Positions 1-8,803 of a stretch of DNA of 16,600 nt are shown one piece after another (the first letter of the stretch is position 1; every line of letters starts with the position of its first letter). This stretch comes from a bacterium (lineage in GTDB: Bacteria > UBP14 > UBA6098 > B30-G16): the NCBI GenBank assembly GCA_030620455.1, contig JAUXEQ010000010.1:1-16600 (forward strand), given 5' to 3'. The notes under the pieces are model-generated. The model did not search any database and was not told the origin of the DNA. It worked only from the letters and a program-made list of their open reading frames with translations. A program made the translations under genes and the position numbers.

Positions 1-3000
1 AATAGACCCGGTTCTATTCATAACAATACCAACACCGATACCTTCGGGGTCTGCAATAACCTTTAGATGAATATATTCTATCTGTCCATCGTATTTTGTT
101 TTAATAGCGGTTTGTTCAGCTTCCGGTGCAGCAATACCACCAATATGAAATGTTCTTAAAGTGAGCTGAGTTCCAGGTTCTCCGATACTTTCCCCTGCGA
201 TTATACCAACTGCTTCACCGATAGAAACTATTTGCCGGGTTCCCATATCCATTCCATAGCACATTGAACAGACACCGCGTTTCGATTCGCAAGTAAGGAC
301 AGATCTAATACTAACAGCTTCAACTCCTTTATCTTCAATAAGTCTAGATTTATTCAAATCTATATATTCATCCGCTTCAACAAGAATTTCCCCGCTAATA
401 GGATCGTAAACATCCTCAACCGCATATCGACCGAGAATACGGTCTCTAAGAGGAATAATAACTTTTTCTCCATCCTTAAGAGCTTTTCTAAGGATGCCTC
501 TAATTGTTCCACAATCCTTCTCGGTAATATAAACATCTTGAGAAACATCGACTAATCTTCGAGTTAGATAACCTGCTTCAGCAGTTTTCAATGCAGTATC
601 TGCAAGTCCCTTACGTTGACCATGACTTGAAAGGAAATATTCTATAACAGAAAGACCATCTCTAAAACTTGATAAAATTGGAGTTTCAATAATTGTTTGA
701 GAAGTCATACGTTTTTGAGGTTTTGTCATAAGTCCTCTAAGAGCAGAAAGCTGCCTAATTTGATCTTGACTTCCCCTTGCACCAGAATCCACCATCATTG
801 CAAGAGGATTGAAACCATAATTATAGTTTACGAGTGTGTCAAACAAAGCCTGTGTTATATTCTCCTGAGTTATTGTCCAGATACTAATAACGTTATTGTA
901 ACGCTCTTTCTCTGTTATAACACCCTTTTTCCTTAACTGCTGAATTCTATCAATTTCTTTTCGAGCTTTTTCAATAAGCTTTTGCTTCTGAGGTGGCACA
1001 ATAAGATCATCCATACCAATGGAAATAGAACCATTAGTAGATGCTTCGAAACCGAACTTTTTCAAGTTATCCAGAAAATCAGCGGTTTCTCTTAATCCTA
1101 CTTTGTCGTATGCATCTGACACAAGTTGCCTTACAGTTTTCACTTTCATAAGTCTGTTCTGATAACCCAAATCCTTAGGGATAATCTGATTGAGCATAAC
1201 TCTTCCGACAGTAGTCTCAACATAAGCATGAGGTATTTTTACTTCTTTGGTTTTCCCTTTACTATTTGAAATGGAAACAGTAGTTTCATCATTTATTCCG
1301 GCGCCAATTCTAACACTCACAGTACCCGCAATTGGTGCAAGAACTTCATCAAAATCACGATTGTATTTTAGCTGATTTTTCTTTATAGTAACATTACAAG
1401 GATATTTTGGGACCCTTGCAATTACAGCTCCCTTATTTATAACCATCTCATTTTCAATTGTTAAATGAAATTGCTGAGAAGGCATTCTTACAAAAATCAA
1501 TGCGTGTTCGCCTAAAAGCCCATTATCAAATGCAACTATGACTTCATCGGATGAAGAAAAAACTTTTCCTTCACCTTTTTCACCTGGTTTTTCCTTTGTA
1601 ATATAATAAATACCAAGAACCATATCTCGAGTAGGTGAAGCAATAGGTGAACCATCAGAGGGGGAGATAATATTATTTGCTGAAATAGTTAAAAGATGAC
1701 TTTCCAATTGAGCTTCAAAACTCAGAGGGACATGAACTGGCATTTGATCTCCATCGAAATCAGCATTAAAAGCACTACAAACCAAGGGATGAATTTGAAT
1801 AGCTTTCCCTTCAACGAGTATTGGATAAAAAGTTTGAATAGAGAGTCTATGCAACGTTGGTGCTCTGTTCAAAACAACAGGATGATCTTTAGTAATCTCT
1901 TCAAGAAGATCCCAAATTTCAGGTTTAACTCTCTCGACATGTTTTTTTGCACTTCTAACCGATTGCGTAATACCTTTCTCTTCAAGTTTACGGATAATAA
2001 AAGGCTTAAATAACTCGAGAGCCATTGTTTTAGGAAGTCCACATTGCCATATCTTAAGTTCTGGATTTACTACTATAACTGCACGACCGGAATAATCGAC
2101 ACGCTTCCCAAGAAGGTTTTGCCTAAATCTTCCCTTCTTACCTTTCAAAAAATCTGAAAGTGAATTAAGTGGTCTCTTATTTTGACCCCGAACTGCTGTT
2201 GTAACTTTCCCATTTTGAATTAATGCGTCCACAGCTTCCTGAAGCAATCGTTTTTCATTGCGGAGAATAACCTCAGGAGCTTGAATTTCCATTAATTTTT
2301 TGAGTCGGTTATTACGGTTTATGAGCCTACGATATAAATCATTTAAGTCGGATGTTGCAAATCGACCACCTTCGAGAGGAATTAGAGGTCTAAGGTCAGG
2401 TGGTAGAACTGGTATAGCCTCGAGAATCATCCATTCTGGTTTGTTCCCAGAAGCTCTTAAAGCCTCAACAACAGAAAGTCTTTTTAGTAATGACTTCTTT
2501 TTTTGTTCAGATTTTTCCAAGTTAAGCTTAGATCGCAATTCAGCTGCTAATTCATCTAACCTAAGTTGCTGGAGCAGTTTTTTTAGTGCAATACCACCCA
2601 TCATAGCTTCAAATTCGAGTTTTTTTGCATTAAGTTCACGATATTCCATCTCAGTAATCAGCTGTTTATATTTAAGTCCCGTGATTTCTGTATCTCCAGG
2701 ATTAGTAACAATATAGCTTTCATAATAAATTATCTGATCTAAATTAGAGTATGAAAGGTTAAGTAAAGTACCAATACGGGAAGGATTCGTACGAACATAC
2801 CATATATGAGTTACTGGGACAGCAAGTTCAATATGTCCGATTCTTTGGCGTCTAACTTTGGAATATGTAATCTCAACACCACATCTGTCGCAAACAACGC
2901 CTTTGAATCTTATACCTTTATATTTACTACACGAACATTCAAAATCTTTGACTGGACCAAAAATTTTCTGACAGAATAAACCTCCATTCTCAGGTTTAAA

Positions 3001-3141
3001 AGTTCTATAATTAATAGTTTCAGGTCGAGTCACCTCGCCATAGCTCCATGATCTAATAGTATCCGGACTAGACAACATAACTTTAATTGCAGAGAAATTT
3101 GATTCTTGCCGTGTACTGGTAACATTAAAACTCAATGCCAT
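1..3141 (-). CDS. rpoC: RNA polymerase subunit beta' (partial, C-terminus beyond the left edge)
   Basis: This is the catalytic clamp subunit of RNA polymerase. The reading frame opens at ATG 3141 with an AGGTGAT Shine-Dalgarno just upstream, 29 bases after the rpoB stop. It stays open for 1047 codons to the window edge, so roughly the last quarter is missing. Visible landmarks are the N-terminal zinc site (C69, C71, C84, C87), the catalytic NADFDGDQM at residues 459-467 with the three Mg-binding Asp (461, 463, 465), and the bridge-helix/trigger-loop start GARGSQDQIRQL. The second zinc site follows (Cys in EKDCGT, LTCES and VCSMCYG), then FHIGG near base 130. After FHIGG the sequence does not continue into the usual downstream trigger-loop sequence, which suggests a lineage-specific insert like SI3. 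The residue after NADFDGDQM is Pro where most bacteria have Ala. The product identification is certain. Confidence 0.98.
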   Translation of the reverse strand, partial: MALSFNVTSTRQESNFSAIKVMLSSPDTIRSWSYGEVTRPETINYRTFKPENGGLFCQKIFGPVKDFECSCSKYKGIRFKGVVCDRCGVEITYSKVRRQRIGHIELAVPVTHIWYVRTNPSRIGTLLNLSYSNLDQIIYYESYIVTNPGDTEITGLKYKQLITEMEYRELNAKKLEFEAMMGGIALKKLLQQLRLDELAAELRSKLNLEKSEQKKKSLLKRLSVVEALRASGNKPEWMILEAIPVLPPDLRPLIPLEGGRFATSDLNDLYRRLINRNNRLKKLMEIQAPEVILRNEKRLLQEAVDALIQNGKVTTAVRGQNKRPLNSLSDFLKGKKGRFRQNLLGKRVDYSGRAVIVVNPELKIWQCGLPKTMALELFKPFIIRKLEEKGITQSVRSAKKHVERVKPEIWDLLEEITKDHPVVLNRAPTLHRLSIQTFYPILVEGKAIQIHPLVCSAFNADFDGDQMPVHVPLSFEAQLESHLLTISANNIISPSDGSPIASPTRDMVLGIYYITKEKPGEKGEGKVFSSSDEVIVAFDNGLLGEHALIFVRMPSQQFHLTIENEMVINKGAVIARVPKYPCNVTIKKNQLKYNRDFDEVLAPIAGTVSVRIGAGINDETTVSISNSKGKTKEVKIPHAYVETTVGRVMLNQIIPKDLGYQNRLMKVKTVRQLVSDAYDKVGLRETADFLDNLKKFGFEASTNGSISIGMDDLIVPPQKQKLIEKARKEIDRIQQLRKKGVITEKERYNNVISIWTITQENITQALFDTLVNYNYGFNPLAMMVDSGARGSQDQIRQLSALRGLMTKPQKRMTSQTIIETPILSSFRDGLSVIEYFLSSHGQRKGLADTALKTAEAGYLTRRLVDVSQDVYITEKDCGTIRGILRKALKDGEKVIIPLRDRILGRYAVEDVYDPISGEILVEADEYIDLNKSRLIEDKGVEAVSIRSVLTCESKRGVCSMCYGMDMGTRQIVSIGEAVGIIAGESIGEPGTQLTLRTFHIGGIAAPEAEQTAIKTKYDGQIEYIHLKVIADPEGIGVGIVMNRTGSI

Positions 3142-3170
3142 TTAATATCACCTCTGATGAGAGAAATTGG

Positions 3171-6100
3171 TTAATCCTCTTCATCTGTTATTAATTGAAT
3201 ATCTATACAAAGTGATTGTAATTCCTTAACAAGCACGTTAAATGACTCTGGAATTCCCGGTTCTGGAGGATTCTCACCTTTAACGATGGTCTCATAGATT
3301 TTAGATCGACCATGTATATCATCCGATTTAACAGTCAGCATTTCCTGTAATGCAAATGCTGCTCCATAAGCCTCGAGAGCCCAGACTTCCATCTCACCAA
3401 AACGCTGACCCCCAAATTGAGCTTTCCCGCCAAGAGGTTGTTGCGTGACAAGACTATATGGACCTATAGACCTAGCATGAATTTTATCGTCTGCAAGATG
3501 TACAAGTTTCATCATATAAATTTGACCAACAGTAACATCCTCAGGGAACTGTCGACCGATCTTGCCGTCGCAAATCCTAACTTTACCGGATGCGGGTTTA
3601 TTAACATTAATTAGATCCTCTTTAATTTCTTTAACGGTTGCACCATTGAAAACAGGAGTAGCACAATATAGATTCTTTTCTTTGAGTGCCCAGCCAAGAT
3701 GTGTTTCAAGTATCTGTCCGATATTCATTCTCGAGGGTACACCTAATGGATTTAATATTATATCAACTGGTGTTCCATCTTCTAAATAAGGCATATCCTC
3801 TCTTGGAACAATAATCGAGACAACACCTTTATTTCCATGTCTACCAGCCATTTTGTCACCAATAGAAATTTTTCTTTTCATTGCAATGTAAACCTTAACG
3901 AGTTGTATAATACCGGGTAAAAGTTCATCACCTCTGCTTATTTTATCTCGTTCAATTTCGAATTCTTGTTCCTTTTCTGTAATTAATTTCGAGGCTTGGG
4001 CAATAATTTTTCTAATACGAATATTAGTTTTTTCGTCATCAGTCCAGAAGGATGATGAAGAAACATCATCGACATTTAGTCTTATAGCAAAACGTTTTGA
4101 AATCTTCGATCCCGCGGAGATTACAGGCTTACCAGTGCTTGCAGAGATTAAACTGTTAACCCTCAATCCAACAATTAGTTTACGAATTTTCGCATCCCTA
4201 CGATTTTTAATAGAATCGATCTCTTCTCTGAAATGTTGTTCCATTTGCTTTAGCAATTCCTTTTCACGCCTTCTACCGCCTGAATAACCTCTTCGAGATA
4301 GTAAAATTGTATCAATAACAACACCTTCAATACCCGGTGGTACTCTTAAAGAGGTATCTTTAACATCACCAGCACGTTCACCGAATATAGCTTTAAGAAG
4401 CCTCATTTCTGGAGTAAGTTCGATCTCACCTTTTGGTGTAACTTTACCTGCTAATATGTCTCCCGGTTGAACATGAGTTCCAATCCTTATAATCCCATTT
4501 TCATCAAGATCTTTAACAGCTTCCTCAGAAACGTTAGGGAGTTCTCTTGTAAGTTCCTCTGGTCCCATTTTAGTTTCCCGGACCTGCATTTCTTTATCCT
4601 CAATATGAACAGATGTGAAAATATCATCCTGAACTAACCTATCTGAAATAATAATCGCATCCTCAAAGTTGTATCCGCGCCACGACATAAATGCAACAAG
4701 AACGTTCTTACCCAATGCTAATTCACCCTTGTTTGTCGCTGCTCCGTCGGCTATAACCCGATCCTTTTCAATAATATCATTAACCTTAACAAGTGGTCTT
4801 TGATTAATCATTGTATTTTGGTTAGTTCTTCGAAATTTAATTAAAGGATAAATGTCAACATCTTTTAAAAGCGAGTCATCATCCAAATCAGCCTGAAGAG
4901 GTCTAACCTCAATGACATTAGATGTAACTCTGGCAACTTTTCCTGCTCTTTTTGCAGTAATCACCGAACCAGAATCGATAGCAGTCTTAAATTCCAGTCC
5001 TGTACCAACAATTGGCGGTTCAGTAAATAGTAATGGAACAGCCTGTCTTTGCATATTTGAGCCCATAAGCGCACGACTGGCATCGTCATGCTCAAGGAAC
5101 GGGATAAGGGCAGCGGTTATACTTACCGTTTGCGTAGGAGATACATCAATTAAATCTACTTGTTGAGAATTAACATTAACAATATCCCCTTGTTTTCTTA
5201 CGATAACATTCTCAGATAAAATTTTTCCATTCTTATCAACTTCAATGAAGGACTGAGCAACGTTTAATTTATCCTCTTCATCTGCAGTAACATAGACAAC
5301 TTTATTTGTTAAAACACCTTTTTTTACTTTTAAATATGGTGTTTCTAGGAATCCGTATGAGTTAATACGTGCATATGTAGCAAGTGAAGTTATAAGGCCA
5401 ATATTTTGTCCTTCCGGTGTTTCAATTGGACAAAGACGACCATAATGTGTGTAATGAACATCTCTAACTTCAAATCCTGCCCGTTCTCTAGTTAATCCAC
5501 CAGGACCCAATGCAGAAAGCCTTCGTTTATGAGTTAGTTCAGCTATTGGATTTGTTTGGTCCATAAATTGAGATAACTGTGAAGAACCAAAGAAAGAATT
5601 AATCACTGCGGAAATAATCCTCGCATTTACAAGATCGCTAGGAGTCATTGTTTCAACATCTCTAGTTCGCATACGTTCTCGGACAGTTCGCCCCATCCTA
5701 GCAAATCCAACTCTGATTTGATTAGCAAGAAGTTCACCAACAGATCGGGCTCTCCTGACACCTAAATGGTCAATATCATCGGTAAATCCTTTACCATGTC
5801 TCAAACCAATAAGATATGCTGCAGTTGAGATAAAATCCTCCGCTGTAATAACTCTAACATCGAGTGGAACATCCAATCTCAAACGTTGATTAATCCGAAA
5901 ACGTCCAACTTCACCAAGATCAAATCTCTTAATACTAAAAAGATATTCAGAAAGAATTTCATCCTCTTTGCCCGATTCTACAATATTTCCGGGACGAATA
6001 CCCGAATATATTTCCTGCACAGCTTCGAGTCTTGTCTCAGTTAGGTCTGCTTTCAAAGAGTTAAAAATAATTGGAACCATTCTCGGGTAAGATGGAATAA

Positions 6101-6950
6101 CAACAGCAATTTTTTCTATATCATGACTTTTAATCCTTTCAATATCCTCAACGCTAAGAATTTGTCCGATGTCGATAATTATCTCACCGGTTTGCGTATC
6201 TACTATCTGATCAGCACAATATGAACCAATTGCACCATCGAGTTTTCCGTCAGTCAACTTAAATTCGGTAACTTCATGGAACAGTTCAATAATCTGCCTA
6301 TCTTTTTCAAAGCCAAAAGCTCTGAGAAGAGTTGTAATAGGAACTTTTTTGCGAGAAGAAATCACAGCATGTAAAACATCCCTAACATCAAAGCGAATTT
6401 CTAGCCATGAGCCATGCAGAGGAATCAATCTTGCGGAGAAAATTTTCTTTCCGTTTGGATGAATAGTTTCATCAAAAAACACACCCGGTGATCGATGAAG
6501 TTGTGTAACGATAACACGCTCTGCTCCGTTTATTATGAACGTTCCTACATGTGTCATAAGTGGAAGTTCACCCAGATAAACTTCACCCTCGCGGATTTCC
6601 TTGATTCTTCTCTCTTCAGTTTGTGCTTCGGCATACTCAACAAGTCTAAGTTTAACTTTAAAAGGAATTGAATACGTCAGATTTCTAATCCGACATTCCT
6701 CTACAGTATATCGCGTAAGACCAACATCATAAGATACGAATTGGAGTTCATATTTTTTATAAATGTCCTCGATAGGAAAAGCATCATAAAAAACTGCTTG
6801 AAGCCCCTGAGGAAGACGCTTTTCAGGTGCTACATCTTTTTGGAGGAAATTTTCATAAGAACTCAATTGAACTTGAAGAAGGTTAGGCATTTCAACCTTC
6901 GACGAAACTTTTTCAAAATTTTTCCTCTTGATAATTGGTTTGGCTTCCAT
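3171..6950 (-). CDS. rpoB: RNA polymerase subunit beta
   Basis: Complete 1259-residue beta subunit, which pairs with beta' to form the active-site cleft. N-terminal landmarks are the FNVL-type start region and VTQLHRSPGVFF. The rifampicin pocket (SSQLSQFMDQ...THKRRLSALGPGG) lies at about residues 453-482. Then come GLCPIETPEG-like RLCPIETPEGQNIGLI, MSWRGYNFEDAI, and near the C-terminus DKMAGRHGNKG (about 1031-1041) and GGKAQFGGQRFGEMEVWALEAYGAA. Between RVPPGIEG (about 868) and GDELLPG (about 1007) there is a long charged, coiled-coil-like insertion. It is in the position of the beta-i9 insert of Gram-negative enzymes and is absent from short Firmicutes-type subunits. The Shine-Dalgarno is AGAGG about 11 bases before the ATG. 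A 124-base leader separates the gene from rplL, and rpoC starts 29 bases after its stop. Confidence 0.98.
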   Translation of the reverse strand: MEAKPIIKRKNFEKVSSKVEMPNLLQVQLSSYENFLQKDVAPEKRLPQGLQAVFYDAFPIEDIYKKYELQFVSYDVGLTRYTVEECRIRNLTYSIPFKVKLRLVEYAEAQTEERRIKEIREGEVYLGELPLMTHVGTFIINGAERVIVTQLHRSPGVFFDETIHPNGKKIFSARLIPLHGSWLEIRFDVRDVLHAVISSRKKVPITTLLRAFGFEKDRQIIELFHEVTEFKLTDGKLDGAIGSYCADQIVDTQTGEIIIDIGQILSVEDIERIKSHDIEKIAVVIPSYPRMVPIIFNSLKADLTETRLEAVQEIYSGIRPGNIVESGKEDEILSEYLFSIKRFDLGEVGRFRINQRLRLDVPLDVRVITAEDFISTAAYLIGLRHGKGFTDDIDHLGVRRARSVGELLANQIRVGFARMGRTVRERMRTRDVETMTPSDLVNARIISAVINSFFGSSQLSQFMDQTNPIAELTHKRRLSALGPGGLTRERAGFEVRDVHYTHYGRLCPIETPEGQNIGLITSLATYARINSYGFLETPYLKVKKGVLTNKVVYVTADEEDKLNVAQSFIEVDKNGKILSENVIVRKQGDIVNVNSQQVDLIDVSPTQTVSITAALIPFLEHDDASRALMGSNMQRQAVPLLFTEPPIVGTGLEFKTAIDSGSVITAKRAGKVARVTSNVIEVRPLQADLDDDSLLKDVDIYPLIKFRRTNQNTMINQRPLVKVNDIIEKDRVIADGAATNKGELALGKNVLVAFMSWRGYNFEDAIIISDRLVQDDIFTSVHIEDKEMQVRETKMGPEELTRELPNVSEEAVKDLDENGIIRIGTHVQPGDILAGKVTPKGEIELTPEMRLLKAIFGERAGDVKDTSLRVPPGIEGVVIDTILLSRRGYSGGRRREKELLKQMEQHFREEIDSIKNRRDAKIRKLIVGLRVNSLISASTGKPVISAGSKISKRFAIRLNVDDVSSSSFWTDDEKTNIRIRKIIAQASKLITEKEQEFEIERDKISRGDELLPGIIQLVKVYIAMKRKISIGDKMAGRHGNKGVVSIIVPREDMPYLEDGTPVDIILNPLGVPSRMNIGQILETHLGWALKEKNLYCATPVFNGATVKEIKEDLINVNKPASGKVRICDGKIGRQFPEDVTVGQIYMMKLVHLADDKIHARSIGPYSLVTQQPLGGKAQFGGQRFGEMEVWALEAYGAAFALQEMLTVKSDDIHGRSKIYETIVKGENPPEPGIPESFNVLVKELQSLCIDIQLITDEED

Positions 6951-7008
6951 TAGGATTCAAACCTCTCATTTAATGGGTTTGATTAAGTTTAAAATCACTA
7001 ATATACAG

Positions 7009-7036
7009 GAAAAAACCTCTGCGTAATATAAAGGTC
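7009..7036 (-). terminator. Weak attenuator-like hairpin in the rplL-rpoB gap
   Basis: On the minus-strand RNA, GACCU (7036-7032) can pair with AGGUU (7018-7014) around a 13-base loop. The downstream arm runs directly into a six-U tract (7015-7010). Enterobacteria have a partial terminator at this point in the operon, so the position makes sense. However, the stem is only about 5 bp, so this is tentative. Confidence 0.2.
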
Positions 7037-7074
7037 TCTGTATCATCGATTTATTCTCAACTTATATATAGTAA

Positions 7075-7467
7075 TTACTTAATCTCCACGTTTGCACCAA
7101 CAGCATCGAGCTTGCTCTTAATCTGCTCAGCTTCAGCCTTTGTAATATCTTCCTTAATAGCCTTAGGTAGATCTCCCTCAACAAATTCTTTAGCTTCTTT
7201 TAAGCCGAGACCAGCAATAGCTCTAACTTCTTTAATAACTTGAAGTTTTTTATCACCAATTCCAATTAAGGCAACGGTAAATTCAGTTTGCACTTCTTCT
7301 TCCTCAGCAGGTGCAGCAGCTGCAGCAGATGCAGCAACCATAGCAACAGGAGCAGCAGCAGATACTCCGAACTTATCCTCCAATGCCTTAACTAAATCGG
7401 ACAGCTCCAGTACAGTTAATTTCTCGATCTGTTCGATTACTCCCTGTACATTGGGACTCAAATCCAT
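7075..7467 (-). CDS. rplL: 50S ribosomal protein L7/L12
   Basis: Stalk protein of the large subunit, present in several copies bound to L10, which recruits and stimulates the translational GTPases. It has 130 residues, the usual size. The N-terminal dimerisation and L10-binding helices occupy residues 1-33. The flexible Ala-rich hinge is at about 37-53 and is followed by an acidic run (EEEE 55-58). The globular factor-binding domain is at about 62-130 and includes VIKEVRAIAGLGLKEAKEFV, the conserved L12 surface. The start is fixed by AGGAGG nine bases... immediately upstream of ATG 7467. The gene lies 99 bases after rplJ, in a gap that holds two RNA hairpins, and 124 bases before rpoB. The identification is certain. 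Confidence 0.98.
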   Translation of the reverse strand: MDLSPNVQGVIEQIEKLTVLELSDLVKALEDKFGVSAAAPVAMVAASAAAAAPAEEEEVQTEFTVALIGIGDKKLQVIKEVRAIAGLGLKEAKEFVEGDLPKAIKEDITKAEAEQIKSKLDAVGANVEIK

Positions 7468-7511
7468 AACATTCCTCCTATTATTTTTGTAACTTAATTA
7501 TCAATATAATC

Positions 7512-7544
7512 TTAATTACTTCATTTCAGTTAAGAAGTAATTAA
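7512..7544 (-). repeat. 11-bp perfect inverted repeat between rplJ and rplL
   Basis: TTAATTACTTC (7512-7522) and GAAGTAATTAA (7534-7544) are perfect reverse complements separated by 11 bases. One further G-U and one A-U pair are possible in the minus-strand RNA. No U-run follows, so it does not look like an intrinsic terminator. It sits about 45 bases before rplL, whose product is needed in several-fold excess over L10. An mRNA processing or stabilising stem is a reasonable inference. Confidence 0.6.
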
Positions 7545-7557
7545 AAAGAAAATCTTT

Positions 7558-7579
7558 AAAAAAGGATTACTCCTCCCTT
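7558..7579 (-). terminator. Hairpin containing the rplJ stop codon, followed by a U-run
   Basis: The minus-strand RNA AGGA-GUAA-UCCU forms a 4-bp stem closed by a GNRA-type GUAA tetraloop that contains the rplJ UAA stop (7569-7567). Six U follow from 7563. Extending the stem uses three consecutive G-U pairs (7577-7575 with 7560-7562) and two A-U pairs. It has the form of a weak attenuator. The core stem is short, so readthrough would be expected. Confidence 0.25.
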
Positions 7580-8085
7580 TTAGAAAGCTGATCGATCTGT
7601 GAAACAAGTCCTCTAAGGAGACCAGACAATACAAATACTAACCCAGAAATTGGAGCTGCAATAGAAGCAACAACTTTTGCTCTCAATTCATCCATTCCTT
7701 GAAGAGATGCAAAATGTTTAATTTTATCGGCTTTATAGAATTCATTGTCCAACAAAATACCTTTTATAGATGGCTTTTGGTGCTCTCTAATAAAATTTCG
7801 AACAATTTTAGCAGGTGCAATAGGATCATCTTTGCTCATTACGATAGCTGTATTACCCTGAAGAACCTCTTTATCGATTGAAGAAATTTTCATTTCCTCT
7901 CGAGCAACTCTTATCAGTGTATTCTTAGCAATCCTAAGCTTAATTCCAGCATCTTTAAGTTTGGTTCTCAGAGTTGTCATATCAGTAACATTAAGCCCCT
8001 TGTAATTTGTGAAATAAAAAACGTTAAATTCTTTGAAATCCTCAATTAAGTCTTGAAGAATAACTTCTTTATCTTTCCTAAGCAT
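7567..8085 (-). CDS. rplJ: 50S ribosomal protein L10
   Basis: Base of the ribosomal stalk. The N-terminal domain binds 23S rRNA together with L11, and the C-terminal helix carries L12 dimers. The product has 172 residues, the normal family length. Family features are the FTNYKGLNV segment (about 26-34 from the chosen start), LRIAKNTLIRVA and the Ala/Gly-rich ASIAAPISGLVFVLSGLLRGLV toward the end, followed by a short L12-binding tail. The start is ATG 8085, because AGGAG lies 7 bases upstream of it. The frame can be extended five codons to an ATG at 8100, but that extension contains the Shine-Dalgarno itself. Only 19 bases separate it from the rplA stop, so there is no room for the long L10-binding leader known from other bacteria. 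Confidence 0.97.
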   Translation of the reverse strand: MLRKDKEVILQDLIEDFKEFNVFYFTNYKGLNVTDMTTLRTKLKDAGIKLRIAKNTLIRVAREEMKISSIDKEVLQGNTAIVMSKDDPIAPAKIVRNFIREHQKPSIKGILLDNEFYKADKIKHFASLQGMDELRAKVVASIAAPISGLVFVLSGLLRGLVSQIDQLSKREE

Positions 8086-8104
8086 ATTCAAACTCCTCAT
8101 AGAA

Positions 8105-8803
8105 TTACGGGTTAAGTATATCAGAAATATCCACTCTAATACCTGGACCCATTGTCGAAGAAATAGAAATATTTTTAATATATTGACCCTTAATAGTAGA
8201 AGGTTTTGCTTGTATAAGAGAATCTATAATAGAGTGTGCATTCCCTTCAATCTTATCTAATTCAAAGGAAACCTTCCCTATTGGCGCATGAATATTTCCC
8301 GCTTTATCAACTCTATACTGAATTTTCCCAGCTTTACTTTCTTTGACAGCTTTTACTACATCATTAGTAACAGTTCCAACTTTCGGATTTGGCATGAGAC
8401 CTCTTGGACCAAGAATTTTGCCCAACCGACCCACAAGGCTCATAACATCAGGAGTTGCAATAGCCACATCAAATTCAAGCCATCCATCTTTGATTTTTTC
8501 AATAATCTCCTCGAGACCGACGAAATCTGCACCGGCTTGTTGAGCTTCAGTAACTTTTTCTCCCTTTGCAAAAACTAAGATCTTAACTGTTTTTCCAGTT
8601 CCATGTGGGAGTACAACAGTTCCTCTAATCATTTGATCTGCATGCCTGGGATCAACATTTAACCTGACTGCAATATCAATGCTCTCGTCAAATTTGGCGT
8701 AAGATAATTCCTTTACAAGATCGATAGCCTTATCAAGAGGATACATATTATTCTTATCAAACTTCTCTTGAGTTGTAAGATATTTCTTTCCTTTTTTATT
8801 CAT
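8105..8803 (-). CDS. rplA: 50S ribosomal protein L1
   Basis: L1 stalk protein of the large subunit, which helps E-site tRNA release and in many bacteria represses its own operon by binding mRNA. It has 232 residues. Characteristic segments are VRLNVDPRHADQMIRGTVVLPHGTGK near residue 50-75, ATPDVMSLVGRLGKILGPRGLMPNPKVGTV in the middle (the hallmark L1 signature) and YRVDKAGNIHAPIGKVSF. ATG 8803 is chosen because AGGAGGAG lies directly before it and the family begins there. An upstream ATG at 8827 would add eight unsupported residues (MWKLTGGA) that encode the ribosome binding site. The gap to rplK is 70 bases and holds a 9-bp hairpin. rplJ follows after 19 bases. Confidence 0.97.
   Translation of the reverse strand: MNKKGKKYLTTQEKFDKNNMYPLDKAIDLVKELSYAKFDESIDIAVRLNVDPRHADQMIRGTVVLPHGTGKTVKILVFAKGEKVTEAQQAGADFVGLEEIIEKIKDGWLEFDVAIATPDVMSLVGRLGKILGPRGLMPNPKVGTVTNDVVKAVKESKAGKIQYRVDKAGNIHAPIGKVSFELDKIEGNAHSIIDSLIQAKPSTIKGQYIKNISISSTMGPGIRVDISDILNP

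Noticed and set aside
1696..2013. A 105-codon plus-strand frame opposite rpoC
   Set aside because: It lies wholly antisense to the NADFDGDQM region of rpoC, with no family resemblance.
2300..2716. A 138-codon frame on the plus strand opposite rpoC
   Set aside because: It is antisense to a strongly conserved part of rpoC, has no recognisable domain or ribosome binding site, and is Ser/Phe-rich as expected for a shadow frame.
8086..8100. Longer start for rplJ at ATG 8100
   Set aside because: The extra five codons contain the AGGAG that serves ATG 8085, and L10 proteins begin at the latter.
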